Below, piece after piece: positions 1 to 5,785 of a DNA stretch of 6,628 nt; position 1 is the first letter of the stretch; each line of letters starts with the position of its first letter. The stretch is taken from assembly GCA_018821745.1 (NCBI GenBank), contig JAHJLU010000776.1:1-6628 (forward strand), read 5' to 3'. The position numbers were made by a program, and so were the translations under genes. The notes beneath the pieces are model-generated. The model had not been told where the DNA came from. It worked only from the letters and a program-made list of their open reading frames with translations, and made no database searches. The DNA comes from Myxococcota bacterium (GTDB lineage Bacteria > Myxococcota_A > Polyangia > HGW-17).

Positions 1-65
1 CCTGGCCCCGAAACCCTTCCACGATCCTGTTCACCAGTGGGGTCGTGACCTGCCAAAGGAACCCC

Positions 66-347
66 ATGGTAATAAATAAACTACCCCTGCTGCTCCTGCT
101 CGCCACCGCCGCAACCCTCGTCATGGGCTGCAACCTTCACGGAAAGAAAATCAAATATGACGGCAGCGAGCTCTACTACAAGGACCCCATCACCAAGACC
201 AAAGCCAAGTAACTGGGAGACTTCCTTCAGCGAGAGAAATTTTTCAGCGGCACCAACACGGTCTCTGCGCAGATTGTCAAACCCGACGGACGGCTCCAGT
301 TTCGCTTCGTGATCAAGGAGGGGTATGATGAAGATAAAAGGATGCGA
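66..347 (+). pseudogene. Broken small lipoprotein gene (in-frame TAA, 3' end lost)
   Basis: ATG at 66 follows a Shine-Dalgarno AAAGGA at 55-60. The first 48 codons give a lipoprotein signal peptide: MVINK, a Leu/Ala-rich core, then the lipobox LVMGC with the lipidated Cys at residue 22, and a short mature part containing DGSELYYKDPITKTKAK. TAA at 210-212 ends this reading. The same frame stays open and protein-like beyond the stop (LGDFLQREKFFSG, then QIVKPDGRLQFRFVIKEGYDEDK) up to about 345, where it runs into the antisense of the next gene. From memory, the parts on both sides of the stop match one family of small secreted proteins with the pattern 'ELYY...A.KLG.FL...FF.G......G..QFR.VVK.GY..D', which normally continue another 40-50 residues. 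I therefore read it as one gene with a nonsense codon (an AAA or GAA codon to TAA is the simplest event) and a lost 3' end. Alternatively, only the 48-residue lipoprotein (66-212) is made. The family's function is unknown to me. Confidence 0.62.
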
Positions 348-355
348 TTTTTACT
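344..355. repeat. Left copy of imperfect GCGA(C)TTTTTA repeat at block edge
   Basis: GCGATTTTTACT here resembles GCGACTTTTTATCT at 5765-5778, in the same orientation; the two differ by two single-base insertions. Each copy sits where an adjacent gene is cut: here the lipoprotein pseudogene on the left meets the end of the MopE-type lipoprotein (its TAA stop is 351-353), and at the other end the OmpA tail meets the AsnB fragment. It may be a trace of recombination. The repeat is short and T-rich, so chance is a real alternative. Confidence 0.3.
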
Positions 356-1457
356 CCACGACCACGGGGGCGCAGGTGGAGACACCGGCACCCACGACGG
401 TGAAGCCGATATCTTCGGCCACCCGGGTAAAATTGAAGAGCTCGTCGAACTCGTAGACGTCGGTGGTGGAGCCCATGCCGTACTCACGGATGAAGACCCA
501 CAGGCTGCCGCCCCAGTGGGCGAAGGCGAAGGTGTCGATGTTCCCCAGGTCGGGGAACCCCGTGAGGTCATGGGACTCCAGCTCCTCGCCCGTGGTCTTG
601 TTGAGGCGCACCATGCGGGCCTCCAGGGGGAGAATGGCCCACAGCTCCCCGTCACCGGTGCCCGTCACCTCGGCCTGGCTGGACATGGCGCCGCGGTTCG
701 CGATGGTCCACGCGTCGGTGTCCAGCGCGCCGAGGGTGCTGGCGTTGGCCACAAAGAGGGTCTCTTCGCTGGAGCCGGCGCTGTCGGACGAGAAGCCCAT
801 GCCAAAGGCGCCAAACCCCGTGGCGGCATCGGAGTAGGAGGTCGCGCTGCAGGCCGCCGTGTCGGTGTCTACCTCGTAGAGGGTCTCGTCGGAGAAGAGG
901 ACATAGGCCAGCCCCCCACGGGTGACGCCCATGGAGCCCGGGGTATTGGTCCCGCCACAGTCCAGGGTCCCCACCAGCGAAAAGTCCAGGGTCGCCGGAT
1001 CAAAGCGGTAGAGATCCTTGGTGTCGCGGTCGATGACGTAGATGAGCTTCATCTCGTCGGCGCAGGTGTCCCCGCCCACGCAGTCCTCCTGGTTGTCGAT
1101 GAGGTCGTTGCAGTTGTTGTCTATCCCGTCACCGCAGGACTCCACCATGCCGGGGTTGATGAACTGGTTCGTGTCATCACAGTCATCGGCCACGCCGTAC
1201 CCGTCGCCGTCATAGTCGTCGTCGATAAAACCGTCGCAGTTATTGTCGACGCCATCGGGGACCTCCACGGCGAGGGGGTTGATGTCTTCATCCTCATCGT
1301 TGCAGTCACCCTGGGCCACGGTGAAGCCGTCGTTGTCGGCGTCGGTGACGTTGTTGGTGTTGTTCACATTATTGATGTTGTTTGTGTTATCGTCGTGCCC
1401 CTCGGGTACGCAGGAGAGGAACAACAGCATTGGCAGCAGCGCGAGCAGGTTTTTCAT
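351..1457 (-). CDS. MopE-type metal-binding-motif lipoprotein with C-terminal propeller-like domain
   Basis: 368 residues. Start ATG at 1457 with AGGAG at 1467-1471, nine bases upstream. Residues 1-16 are a lipoprotein signal peptide with lipobox LFLSC (lipidated Cys16), so the protein is probably anchored in the outer membrane. An Asn-rich linker (NTNNINNVNNTNN, 24-36) follows. Then come two acidic MopE-type repeats at about 39-80 and 82-121, with DNDGF/DGDGY, DCND/DCDD, INP and DNNCDG/DNNCND motifs. Paired Cys and dense Asp suggest Ca2+ or other metal binding. Residues ~135-365 contain recurring short beta-type units such as LIYVIDRDTKDLYRFDPAT, LAYVLFSDETLYEVD and RMVRLNKTTGEE, suggesting a beta-propeller of the kind often found behind these repeats. 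It ends with STCAPVVVE, which looks like a natural end. It is the last gene of the block, 58 bp after tspO. That gap is AT-rich, so a promoter of its own is possible, though I see none clearly. The exact function is unknown. Confidence 0.88.
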   Translation of the reverse strand: MKNLLALLPMLLFLSCVPEGHDDNTNNINNVNNTNNVTDADNDGFTVAQGDCNDEDEDINPLAVEVPDGVDNNCDGFIDDDYDGDGYGVADDCDDTNQFINPGMVESCGDGIDNNCNDLIDNQEDCVGGDTCADEMKLIYVIDRDTKDLYRFDPATLDFSLVGTLDCGGTNTPGSMGVTRGGLAYVLFSDETLYEVDTDTAACSATSYSDAATGFGAFGMGFSSDSAGSSEETLFVANASTLGALDTDAWTIANRGAMSSQAEVTGTGDGELWAILPLEARMVRLNKTTGEELESHDLTGFPDLGNIDTFAFAHWGGSLWVFIREYGMGSTTDVYEFDELFNFTRVAEDIGFTVVGAGVSTCAPVVVE

Positions 1458-1515
1458 GGGCTTTTTCTCCTTTTAAATTAAGGTAGTACACAGTACCATA
1501 AAATCAAGAATTAAA

Positions 1516-1902
1516 TTACCGATTCAGGAAAAAAAAGCCGGCGTTGAGGTAGGTGGCGAAACAGACCCACAGCAGATAGGGCAGCAGCAGCGCGGCTGCC
1601 AGGCGGGAGACAGAATAGAATGCAACAATGAGATAGACCAGGGTGCCGTCGAGCAAAAGAATATCCACCAGAGCCAGCCCGGGATTTTTCAACCCGAAGA
1701 AGAGGGCCGTCCAGGCAAAATTAAAGACCAGGTGCGCTCCCAGGATCGAAAACACCAGCGCCGCGCTCCTCTTTCCCGGGGAAAAGATGTAGAGCCCGAT
1801 GGAGACAGCGATGAGCACATACAGAACAGTCCACACGGGCCCAAAGATGGCACTGGGTGGCGTCAGTGGAGGTCGGGCAAGGGAATCATACCAACTGGTC
1901 AT
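1516..1902 (-). CDS. tspO: TspO/MBR (tryptophan-rich sensory) family protein lacking the usual first helix
   Basis: 128 residues. ATG at 1902 is chosen because AGGA at 1911-1914 lies eight bases upstream and the family motif WYxSLxxPPxTPP begins at residue 4; a GTG at 1932 would only add ten unconserved residues. TspO family signatures seen: SWYDSLARPPLTPP (3-16), IFGPVWTVLYVL (19-30), NFAWTALFFGLKNPGLALVDI (61-81, in two pieces) and LLPYLLWVCFATYLN (106-120). Hydrophobic segments at about 19-40, 45-70, 76-96 and 100-124 give four membrane helices. Family members usually have about 150-160 residues and five helices; the helix that normally precedes the WY motif is absent. The sequence upstream is the end of the racemase-methyltransferase gene (stop at 1951), so the helix is not simply missed by the start choice. 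TspO proteins are membrane proteins that bind porphyrins and related ligands. The link to the neighbouring polysaccharide genes is unclear. Family assignment is firm; activity is uncertain. Confidence 0.85.
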   Translation of the reverse strand: MTSWYDSLARPPLTPPSAIFGPVWTVLYVLIAVSIGLYIFSPGKRSAALVFSILGAHLVFNFAWTALFFGLKNPGLALVDILLLDGTLVYLIVAFYSVSRLAAALLLPYLLWVCFATYLNAGFFFLNR

Positions 1903-1950
1903 AGAACTTTTCCTGTGAGCTCCCGGGGCCACCTGGTGCGCTAAAATAAA

Positions 1951-3375
1951 TCATGCTTTACGGCGGAGGATGAGCACCACCTGGTGGGTCTCGGGTTTGG
2001 ACTCCGTGGCGGGCAGCGAGATGTGCTCGAAGATACGCTCGAAGTCGGGGCCCATCTTCTCCACCAGCTCCTCGTCGGTGCGGTAGATGGCGTGGTACTC
2101 GGCGTCCAGGACCTCGGAGTAGAAGCCGTGGAGCTCAAAGCGCTTGGTCACGCCGAACACCTCGCGGAATATGGCCACCCCACCGGGTTTCACAGAGTCA
2201 CGCATGAGGGAGACCGCGCTGTCGTACTGCTCGTCGCTCAGGTAGTGCAGGAGGGCGATGGAGGTGACAAAATCGTAGGTCTTCTCAGCTTTGAGTTCCC
2301 CCACGTCGGCCACAAAATACTCCACATTGGTGATCCCCTGCCTGGCCGTCTCTTCTTTGGCGATGTCGATGAAGGTCTCGTTGTAATCGAAGGAGACCAA
2401 GGATTTCACGTGCTTGCTCAGTTCCCGGGACCAGCGGCCGATGCCGCATCCCATCTCGAACATGGTCCCCTCTCTGGACAGATACGGTGCCAATGGAGTC
2501 AGGAGCGCTTCCTTCTCGCCCTTGTCCCGTTCGATGGCTTTTTCTTCGTCCAGGGTGAGCATGGTGGCCTGATGGATACCCACCTTGTGCTCCCGCAGTT
2601 TTGCCGCCTGCCGCTCCCAGAATCGCTTGATCTCGTCGGTGTCGAGGAAAATGGAGCGCTTGTGGTAGGCGTACTCCACGATCATCTTTGCCAGGGATTC
2701 GTTGGAGTCCACAAAGGGAACGGGGAAGGGCAGGAAACGGAACTCCGAGAACTCGGTGCAGGCCAGCACAATCGCCTCCACCTGCTGTTTCTCCACGAGA
2801 TCGTGGACAATCGACAGGAAATCCGCCTCAAAAGGTTTGCCGATACCGCGGGATTTTACGTTCTCGATGGCGGCCACGATGCGCTCCTGAATCGACTCTT
2901 CGGGGGACACATAGGTAAACCCGGCTTTCTCCAGGGGGCCTCTGTAGAGCTCCTTGAGGTAGGGGACCATGCCCCCCAGGGCCACGACCCGCTTGCCGCC
3001 CCGAGCCATCTGGTGGAGGTCGCGAACCGCCACGTCCACAATGTTGATCACGGGGACCTTCACCTTGCGCTGGAGGTCATGGGCCCAAAAACAGGCGCTG
3101 TTACAGGGAATGGCGATGATGTCCACGGGGTAGGCCTGCAGCCTCCTGGCGGAGTCCAGCATCCCCTCGAGGGGTGACTCCTCGTCGTAAAGGAGCGCCC
3201 GGGAGCGGGAGGGGATGTGGGTGTTGTTGTCCACCACCGTGCGGATATGATCCCAGTCCTTGGGGGCGTCAGTGCCATCGAGGATGTTCTTCATGAACAT
3301 CACCGTGGCGTAGGGACCCATGCCCCCGAGGATTCCGATAACTCTGTCGTTGTGTGGATTTTTCAGATTGGCCAT
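1951..3375 (-). CDS. Fusion: aspartate/glutamate racemase family domain plus class I SAM-dependent methyltransferase
   Basis: 474 residues. ATG at 3375 has AAGGA seven bases upstream. Residues ~11-238 are an Asp/Glu racemase-superfamily domain: it opens with GILGGMGPYAT (14-24), then VDNNTHIPSRS, and carries both catalytic-type cysteines, Cys91 in AIPCNSACF and Cys206 in VLACTEFS. VDSNESLAK (222-230) closes the fold. These enzymes use the two Cys as acid and base to invert an amino acid alpha-carbon without PLP. After a helical, charged linker (~240-295) comes a class I methyltransferase: motif I FEMGCGIG (306-313), the acidic residue Asp330 in SFDYNE for the SAM ribose, VADVGEL (355-361), and VKPGG (396-399) before the last strands. 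Both halves look complete, which argues against an accidental read-through. The gene lies 36 bp after the TagF-like gene and 48 bp before tspO. A likely role is to supply or modify a building block for the surface polymer, perhaps a D- or methylated amino acid; the substrate cannot be read from sequence. Confidence 0.88.
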   Translation of the reverse strand: MANLKNPHNDRVIGILGGMGPYATVMFMKNILDGTDAPKDWDHIRTVVDNNTHIPSRSRALLYDEESPLEGMLDSARRLQAYPVDIIAIPCNSACFWAHDLQRKVKVPVINIVDVAVRDLHQMARGGKRVVALGGMVPYLKELYRGPLEKAGFTYVSPEESIQERIVAAIENVKSRGIGKPFEADFLSIVHDLVEKQQVEAIVLACTEFSEFRFLPFPVPFVDSNESLAKMIVEYAYHKRSIFLDTDEIKRFWERQAAKLREHKVGIHQATMLTLDEEKAIERDKGEKEALLTPLAPYLSREGTMFEMGCGIGRWSRELSKHVKSLVSFDYNETFIDIAKEETARQGITNVEYFVADVGELKAEKTYDFVTSIALLHYLSDEQYDSAVSLMRDSVKPGGVAIFREVFGVTKRFELHGFYSEVLDAEYHAIYRTDEELVEKMGPDFERIFEHISLPATESKPETHQVVLILRRKA

Positions 3376-3411
3376 GAACGCATCCTTACTGAGCGCCGGG
3401 GGCGCCGCAAA

Positions 3412-4611
3412 TTACCATGGAGAGGGTTTGGTCCCCCCGTGCCACTGTGTGAGGTACCGGTCCAGGTTCTCACAGGTGGCACCCGTTGAGGTTTCCATGT
3501 ATTTTTCATTAAATTTCTTTGAAATATCCCTGCAGCAGTCCCTGTCGTCCAGGGCCTTCTCCACCTGGGAGAAGAACTGCTCCGCGGAACGGGCCAGCAT
3601 GCCGCCGTTCTCCTCGGGACCCATCTTCCACATGTATTTGGCGCTGGTGTCCACCATCTGTTTTTTTCGGCGGAAGCGCAGCAGGTAGTCCGTGTCGTCA
3701 CGGAGCCCGTAGGGGTGAATGTGGATGGAGGGGACCCCCGTGAAATAGGCGTAGACCACAATGCCCGAGAAGTTGCTCACGATGAGGTCCGACAACAGCA
3801 CGTCGAAGTAGTTGTCCCGGCCCACATTCTTGTATTTCAGGTATATATTGCCGTAGCGGCTGGAGATCTCCTCCAGGAAACTGAGGTAACGCGGCTCGTA
3901 GCGCTTCTTGTCGTGGAGCCGGAAGATGACGTTGGTCTCGCGCTCCGCGAGCAGTGAGAAGAGGCGGCTCAGAATGGCCTCCTCTTCCATGTCCCAGTTC
4001 TTGAACACCTCGCCGAAACCCCATGTGAAGCCCAGCAGCACCGTCTTGCGGTCCTTGTGCTCAAAGGGATAGTAGGCGGCGATCTCCTCACGGGAGACCT
4101 TTGGTTTCATGAGCATGTCTGAGTAGAGCATCCCCATGTTGAGACAGTTCTCCGGGTGAAATTTGGTGAACTCCCAGCGGTGATCCTTCTCGAACTGTCC
4201 GTATGTCTGATGGATAAAGTGGGGGTTGGGCTCCCGCACTCCGCCCACGAGCTTGTCCAGTTGTTCATGGACCGTCACAAACTCGATGTCTGCCCGCTGC
4301 TCTTTCCAGCCAAACCCGTGCCACAGATAGACCAGGTTCCTGAACACCTTTTTGGAGGGGATGTGGTTGTCGATGAAGAGAAAATCGGGATCGAACTTCT
4401 TGATCTTGCTCATGGCGAAGAGGGAAGAGCGCTCCACAAACTCCACATTGAAGGGCAGATGGCGGCAGACGGGCTCCTCCAGAAAGTCTTTGTAGTCATC
4501 CACCACCAGGAGCATCTCATCGTTGCTCCCGCTGTTGATCTTCTCCTGATAGTATTGGGCCATGGCGTAAATATCGCCTTGCATGGTGGTGGGATAAAAA
4601 CAGACCTTCAT
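3412..4611 (-). CDS. CDP-glycerol glycerophosphotransferase (TagB/TagF)-like GT-B transferase
   Basis: 399 residues. ATG at 4611, with GGAG about seven bases upstream. Signatures of the teichoic-acid glycerophosphotransferase superfamily: VYLWHGFGWKEQ (94-105), the counterpart of the WHG..K..G segment; GFTWGFG (194-200) at the start of the second Rossmann half; VIFRLHDKKRY (228-238), in place of the usual RPHP; and SDLIVSNFSGIVVYAY (274-289) followed by TGVPSIHI, the counterpart of 'SDvlItDySSv.fd...l..P'. No signal peptide or membrane helix, so it is a soluble or peripheral cytoplasmic enzyme. Family members transfer glycerol-phosphate or another alditol-phosphate from a CDP donor to a glycan or lipid-linked acceptor. 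Here the upstream gene (24 bp away) is a LicC-like cytidylyltransferase, which would fit as donor supplier. The WHGFGWK and RLHDK variants differ from classical TagF, so the donor may not be CDP-glycerol. The last ~15 residues (QWHGGTKPSPW) are unconserved tail. Confidence 0.8.
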   Translation of the reverse strand: MKVCFYPTTMQGDIYAMAQYYQEKINSGSNDEMLLVVDDYKDFLEEPVCRHLPFNVEFVERSSLFAMSKIKKFDPDFLFIDNHIPSKKVFRNLVYLWHGFGWKEQRADIEFVTVHEQLDKLVGGVREPNPHFIHQTYGQFEKDHRWEFTKFHPENCLNMGMLYSDMLMKPKVSREEIAAYYPFEHKDRKTVLLGFTWGFGEVFKNWDMEEEAILSRLFSLLAERETNVIFRLHDKKRYEPRYLSFLEEISSRYGNIYLKYKNVGRDNYFDVLLSDLIVSNFSGIVVYAYFTGVPSIHIHPYGLRDDTDYLLRFRRKKQMVDTSAKYMWKMGPEENGGMLARSAEQFFSQVEKALDDRDCCRDISKKFNEKYMETSTGATCENLDRYLTQWHGGTKPSPW

Positions 4612-4635
4612 GGGGAACTCCGGGGATGTGTGAAA

Positions 4636-5379
4636 TCAGTCCAGGATAATAATGCGTTCGGCTTCTTCCCGGTCCTCCTGGGTGTCGATCTCGTACCAGC
4701 AGGTCTGGGGCATCTCGTTGGCATAAATATCCAGCATGTGGATGACGGTGTTAAAGAAAACATCATAGTAATAATTGACGTTTTCTGGAACAGAACAGAA
4801 CTTCTCCAGCTCGCTGAAGATGAGATTTGTCTTGTCCCCCGTGGTCTTCACGATCCCCGCGGATTTGCACAGGGTGCGCTCTTTTTTGAGCGCCGCCAGC
4901 TTCTCGTCGCTGCGGATAATCTCGATGCGGGAGATGCGGTTGTCCGCCTCAACAAACACCTGGGAGCCCGTGAAGTGGGTGCCCGAACAGAACCAGTAGG
5001 ATTTTTCATCGGCCATTTTGTGGGCCTCAAGGAAGTGCCGGTTGAAGAAGATGTCGGCCTCCATAATGAGCATGGGCTCATCGGCACCCACGGCGCCCCG
5101 GGCTAAAAGCAGGGAGTAGGAGTTGTTGGTGGACTCCCAGATGGTGTTCTCCACATAGGTCACCTTGAGGCCCTCGTGGGATTCACCAATGTTTTTCCGG
5201 AAGTAATCCGCCATATACCCGATCACGATCACCACCTCGGTGATGCCGGATTTCTTCAACTGGGTCAGGGCATTGAGGATAAGGGGCGTTCCGTGCACAT
5301 CAATGAACGGTTTGGGTCTGTCGAGGGTGAGGTCCCCAAGGCGGGACCCGCGGCCGGCGGCGAGGATAACGGCTTTCAT
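4636..5379 (-). CDS. LicC-like sugar/choline-phosphate nucleotidyltransferase (NTP transferase)
   Basis: 247 residues. ATG at 5379 is chosen over an in-frame upstream start at 5451 because AGGAG at 5386-5390 sits six bases before it and the family's canonical N-terminus MKAVILAAGRGSRLG starts here. Motifs: LAAGRGSRL (6-14, nucleotide binding), RPKPFIDV with the catalytic-type Lys23, STNNSYSL (83-90), MEADIFF (106-112) with the metal-binding Asp109, and WYEIDTQED (228-236) with a second acidic metal-site motif near the C-terminus. The length and the NNxYSL and WYEIDT..D signatures fit the LicC/phosphocholine or phosphonate cytidylyltransferase branch better than RmlA/GalU. The likely reaction is CTP plus a phospho- or phosphono-compound giving a CDP (or CMP-phosphonate) conjugate plus pyrophosphate. 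It is the first gene of the block. No choline kinase (LicA) or PEP mutase is visible in the window, so the substrate is open. Confidence 0.85.
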   Translation of the reverse strand: MKAVILAAGRGSRLGDLTLDRPKPFIDVHGTPLILNALTQLKKSGITEVVIVIGYMADYFRKNIGESHEGLKVTYVENTIWESTNNSYSLLLARGAVGADEPMLIMEADIFFNRHFLEAHKMADEKSYWFCSGTHFTGSQVFVEADNRISRIEIIRSDEKLAALKKERTLCKSAGIVKTTGDKTNLIFSELEKFCSVPENVNYYYDVFFNTVIHMLDIYANEMPQTCWYEIDTQEDREEAERIIILD

Positions 5380-5385
5380 GCAACA

Positions 5386-5390
5386 CTCCT
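5386..5390 (-). promoter_or_regulatory. Shine-Dalgarno of the nucleotidyltransferase gene
   Basis: AGGAG on the minus strand, six bases before ATG at 5379. It decides the start: the 24 extra residues from a start at 5451 are unconserved and would span this site. Confidence 0.75.
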
Positions 5391-5465
5391 GGAGCGTTTT
5401 TGATAAACGCAATAAAGAATAAGGTGAACTGGAACCAAGCCCAGCTTTCATGGGGAAAAAGGCCC

Positions 5466-5493
5466 ATAATATTCCCCAAGGGTGGCCTGTTTA
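5466..5493 (-). promoter_or_regulatory. Weak sigma70-like promoter candidate for the five-gene block
   Basis: On the minus strand, TAAACA (5488-5493, four of six matches to TTGACA) is followed after 16 bp by TATTAT (5466-5471, five of six matches to TATAAT). That places a start about 80 bp upstream of the first gene. It is the best match I found between the OmpA tail and the block, but the -35 is poor and the region is AT-patchy. Confidence 0.25.
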
Positions 5494-5546
5494 TACCCCT
5501 TTTGTATGGAAACTCAACACATGGTGTGGGGGTTTTCCCAGTTTTT

Positions 5547-5576
5547 CCCCCCAAATCCCGGCCCCGGGTGGGGGGG
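5547..5576. repeat. Strong GC hairpin without T-tract
   Basis: CCCCCC (5547-5552) pairs with the G run at 5570-5576, and CCC (5557-5559) pairs with GGG (5566-5568) inside it. In the minus direction it lies between the OmpA-like stop (5597) and the block and is followed by AAAAAC, not T residues; on the plus strand the T run comes before it. It is therefore not a standard intrinsic terminator in either direction, though it could still attenuate transcription. Confidence 0.4.
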
Positions 5577-5596
5577 ATAAAGAGGGGAGGGGAAAA

Positions 5597-5763
5597 TCAC
5601 TTCACGGGTTTAACCACTTTTACCGGCTTCACTGCTTTCACGGGCGGTGGCGGTTTCACTGCTTTCACGGGTTTTACCGAATCCGGAGGTTTCACCGGCG
5701 TGGTGGTTTTCACAATGGAGAACTCCACCCGACGGTTGTCACCGTTGCACGCCCGGCGCAGGC
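5597..5763 (-). pseudogene. C-terminal tail of an OmpA-family protein (5' part missing)
   Basis: The minus frame ends at a TGA at 5597-5599. Read from about 5760 it gives ...RRACNGDNRRVEFSIV, where NRRVEF.IV is the hallmark end of the OmpA/MotB peptidoglycan-binding domain. A Lys-Pro-Val repetitive tail (VKPVKAVKPPPPVKAVKPVK and similar, about 38 residues) follows. The rest of the OmpA domain and the barrel or signal peptide are absent. The frame stays open to 5893, but that part is antisense to the AsnB fragment and is not OmpA-like. No start or Shine-Dalgarno is evident for a protein this small. The 5' boundary is uncertain by about 20 bp. It is the remnant of a gene broken at the join with the AsnB fragment. 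Confidence 0.6.
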
Positions 5764-5785
5764 GGCGACTTTTTATCTGGTCGCC
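5764..5785. other. Junction of OmpA tail and AsnB fragment, with inverted repeat
   Basis: GGCGAC (5764-5769) and GTCGCC (5780-5785) form a perfect 6-bp inverted repeat with a ten-base loop TTTTTATCTG. It lies exactly where OmpA-like coding on the minus strand stops resembling OmpA and AsnB-like coding on the plus strand begins. It also contains the right copy of the GCGA(C)TTTTTA repeat (5765-5778; partner 344-355). It is a candidate recombination point; the stem is short. Confidence 0.35.

Larger units (their letters stand above)
5452..5596. repeat. Repeated G4A4 / T4C4 blocks in the leader region
   Basis: Four G-run/A-run blocks fall within 145 bp of non-coding DNA: GGGGAAAAA (5452-5460), TTTTCCC within GGGGGTTTTCCC (5528-5539), TTTTTCCCCCC (5542-5552) and GGGGAAAA (5589-5596). 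The first and third form a 9-bp perfect inverted repeat about 80 bp apart; GGGGAA (5452-5457) also pairs with TTCCCC (5472-5477). They could be binding sites for a regulator of the block or simply low-complexity DNA. Confidence 0.4.

Noticed and set aside
2..79. Possible C-terminus of an upstream plus-strand gene ending at TAA 77-79
   Set aside because: Only 25 codons are visible, with no recognisable motif, and it would overlap the lipoprotein start; it cannot be supported.
309..1481. Long plus-strand open frame (~390 codons) opposite the MopE-type lipoprotein
   Set aside because: It begins inside the broken lipoprotein frame and continues as antisense of a clearly real gene; the translation is Val/Gly/His-rich with no domain. 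Only its first ~12-14 codons belong to the pseudogene.
1984..3177. Long plus-strand open frame (~397 codons) opposite the racemase-methyltransferase
   Set aside because: Antisense shadow of a conserved two-domain gene; no Shine-Dalgarno and no recognisable motif.
4156..5106. Plus-strand open frame (~316 codons) spanning the antisense of two genes
   Set aside because: It crosses the boundary between the TagF-like and nucleotidyltransferase genes in antisense and has no family signature.
5380..5451. N-terminal extension of the nucleotidyltransferase (start at 5451)
   Set aside because: The 24 extra residues are unconserved; the Shine-Dalgarno at 5386-5390 and the canonical MKAVILAAG start support 5379.
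5450..5767. Plus-strand open frame upstream of the AsnB fragment, as if it were its N-terminus
   Set aside because: It is Gly/Phe/His-rich low-complexity sequence antisense to the leader and the OmpA Val-Lys-Pro tail, with no AsnB features.
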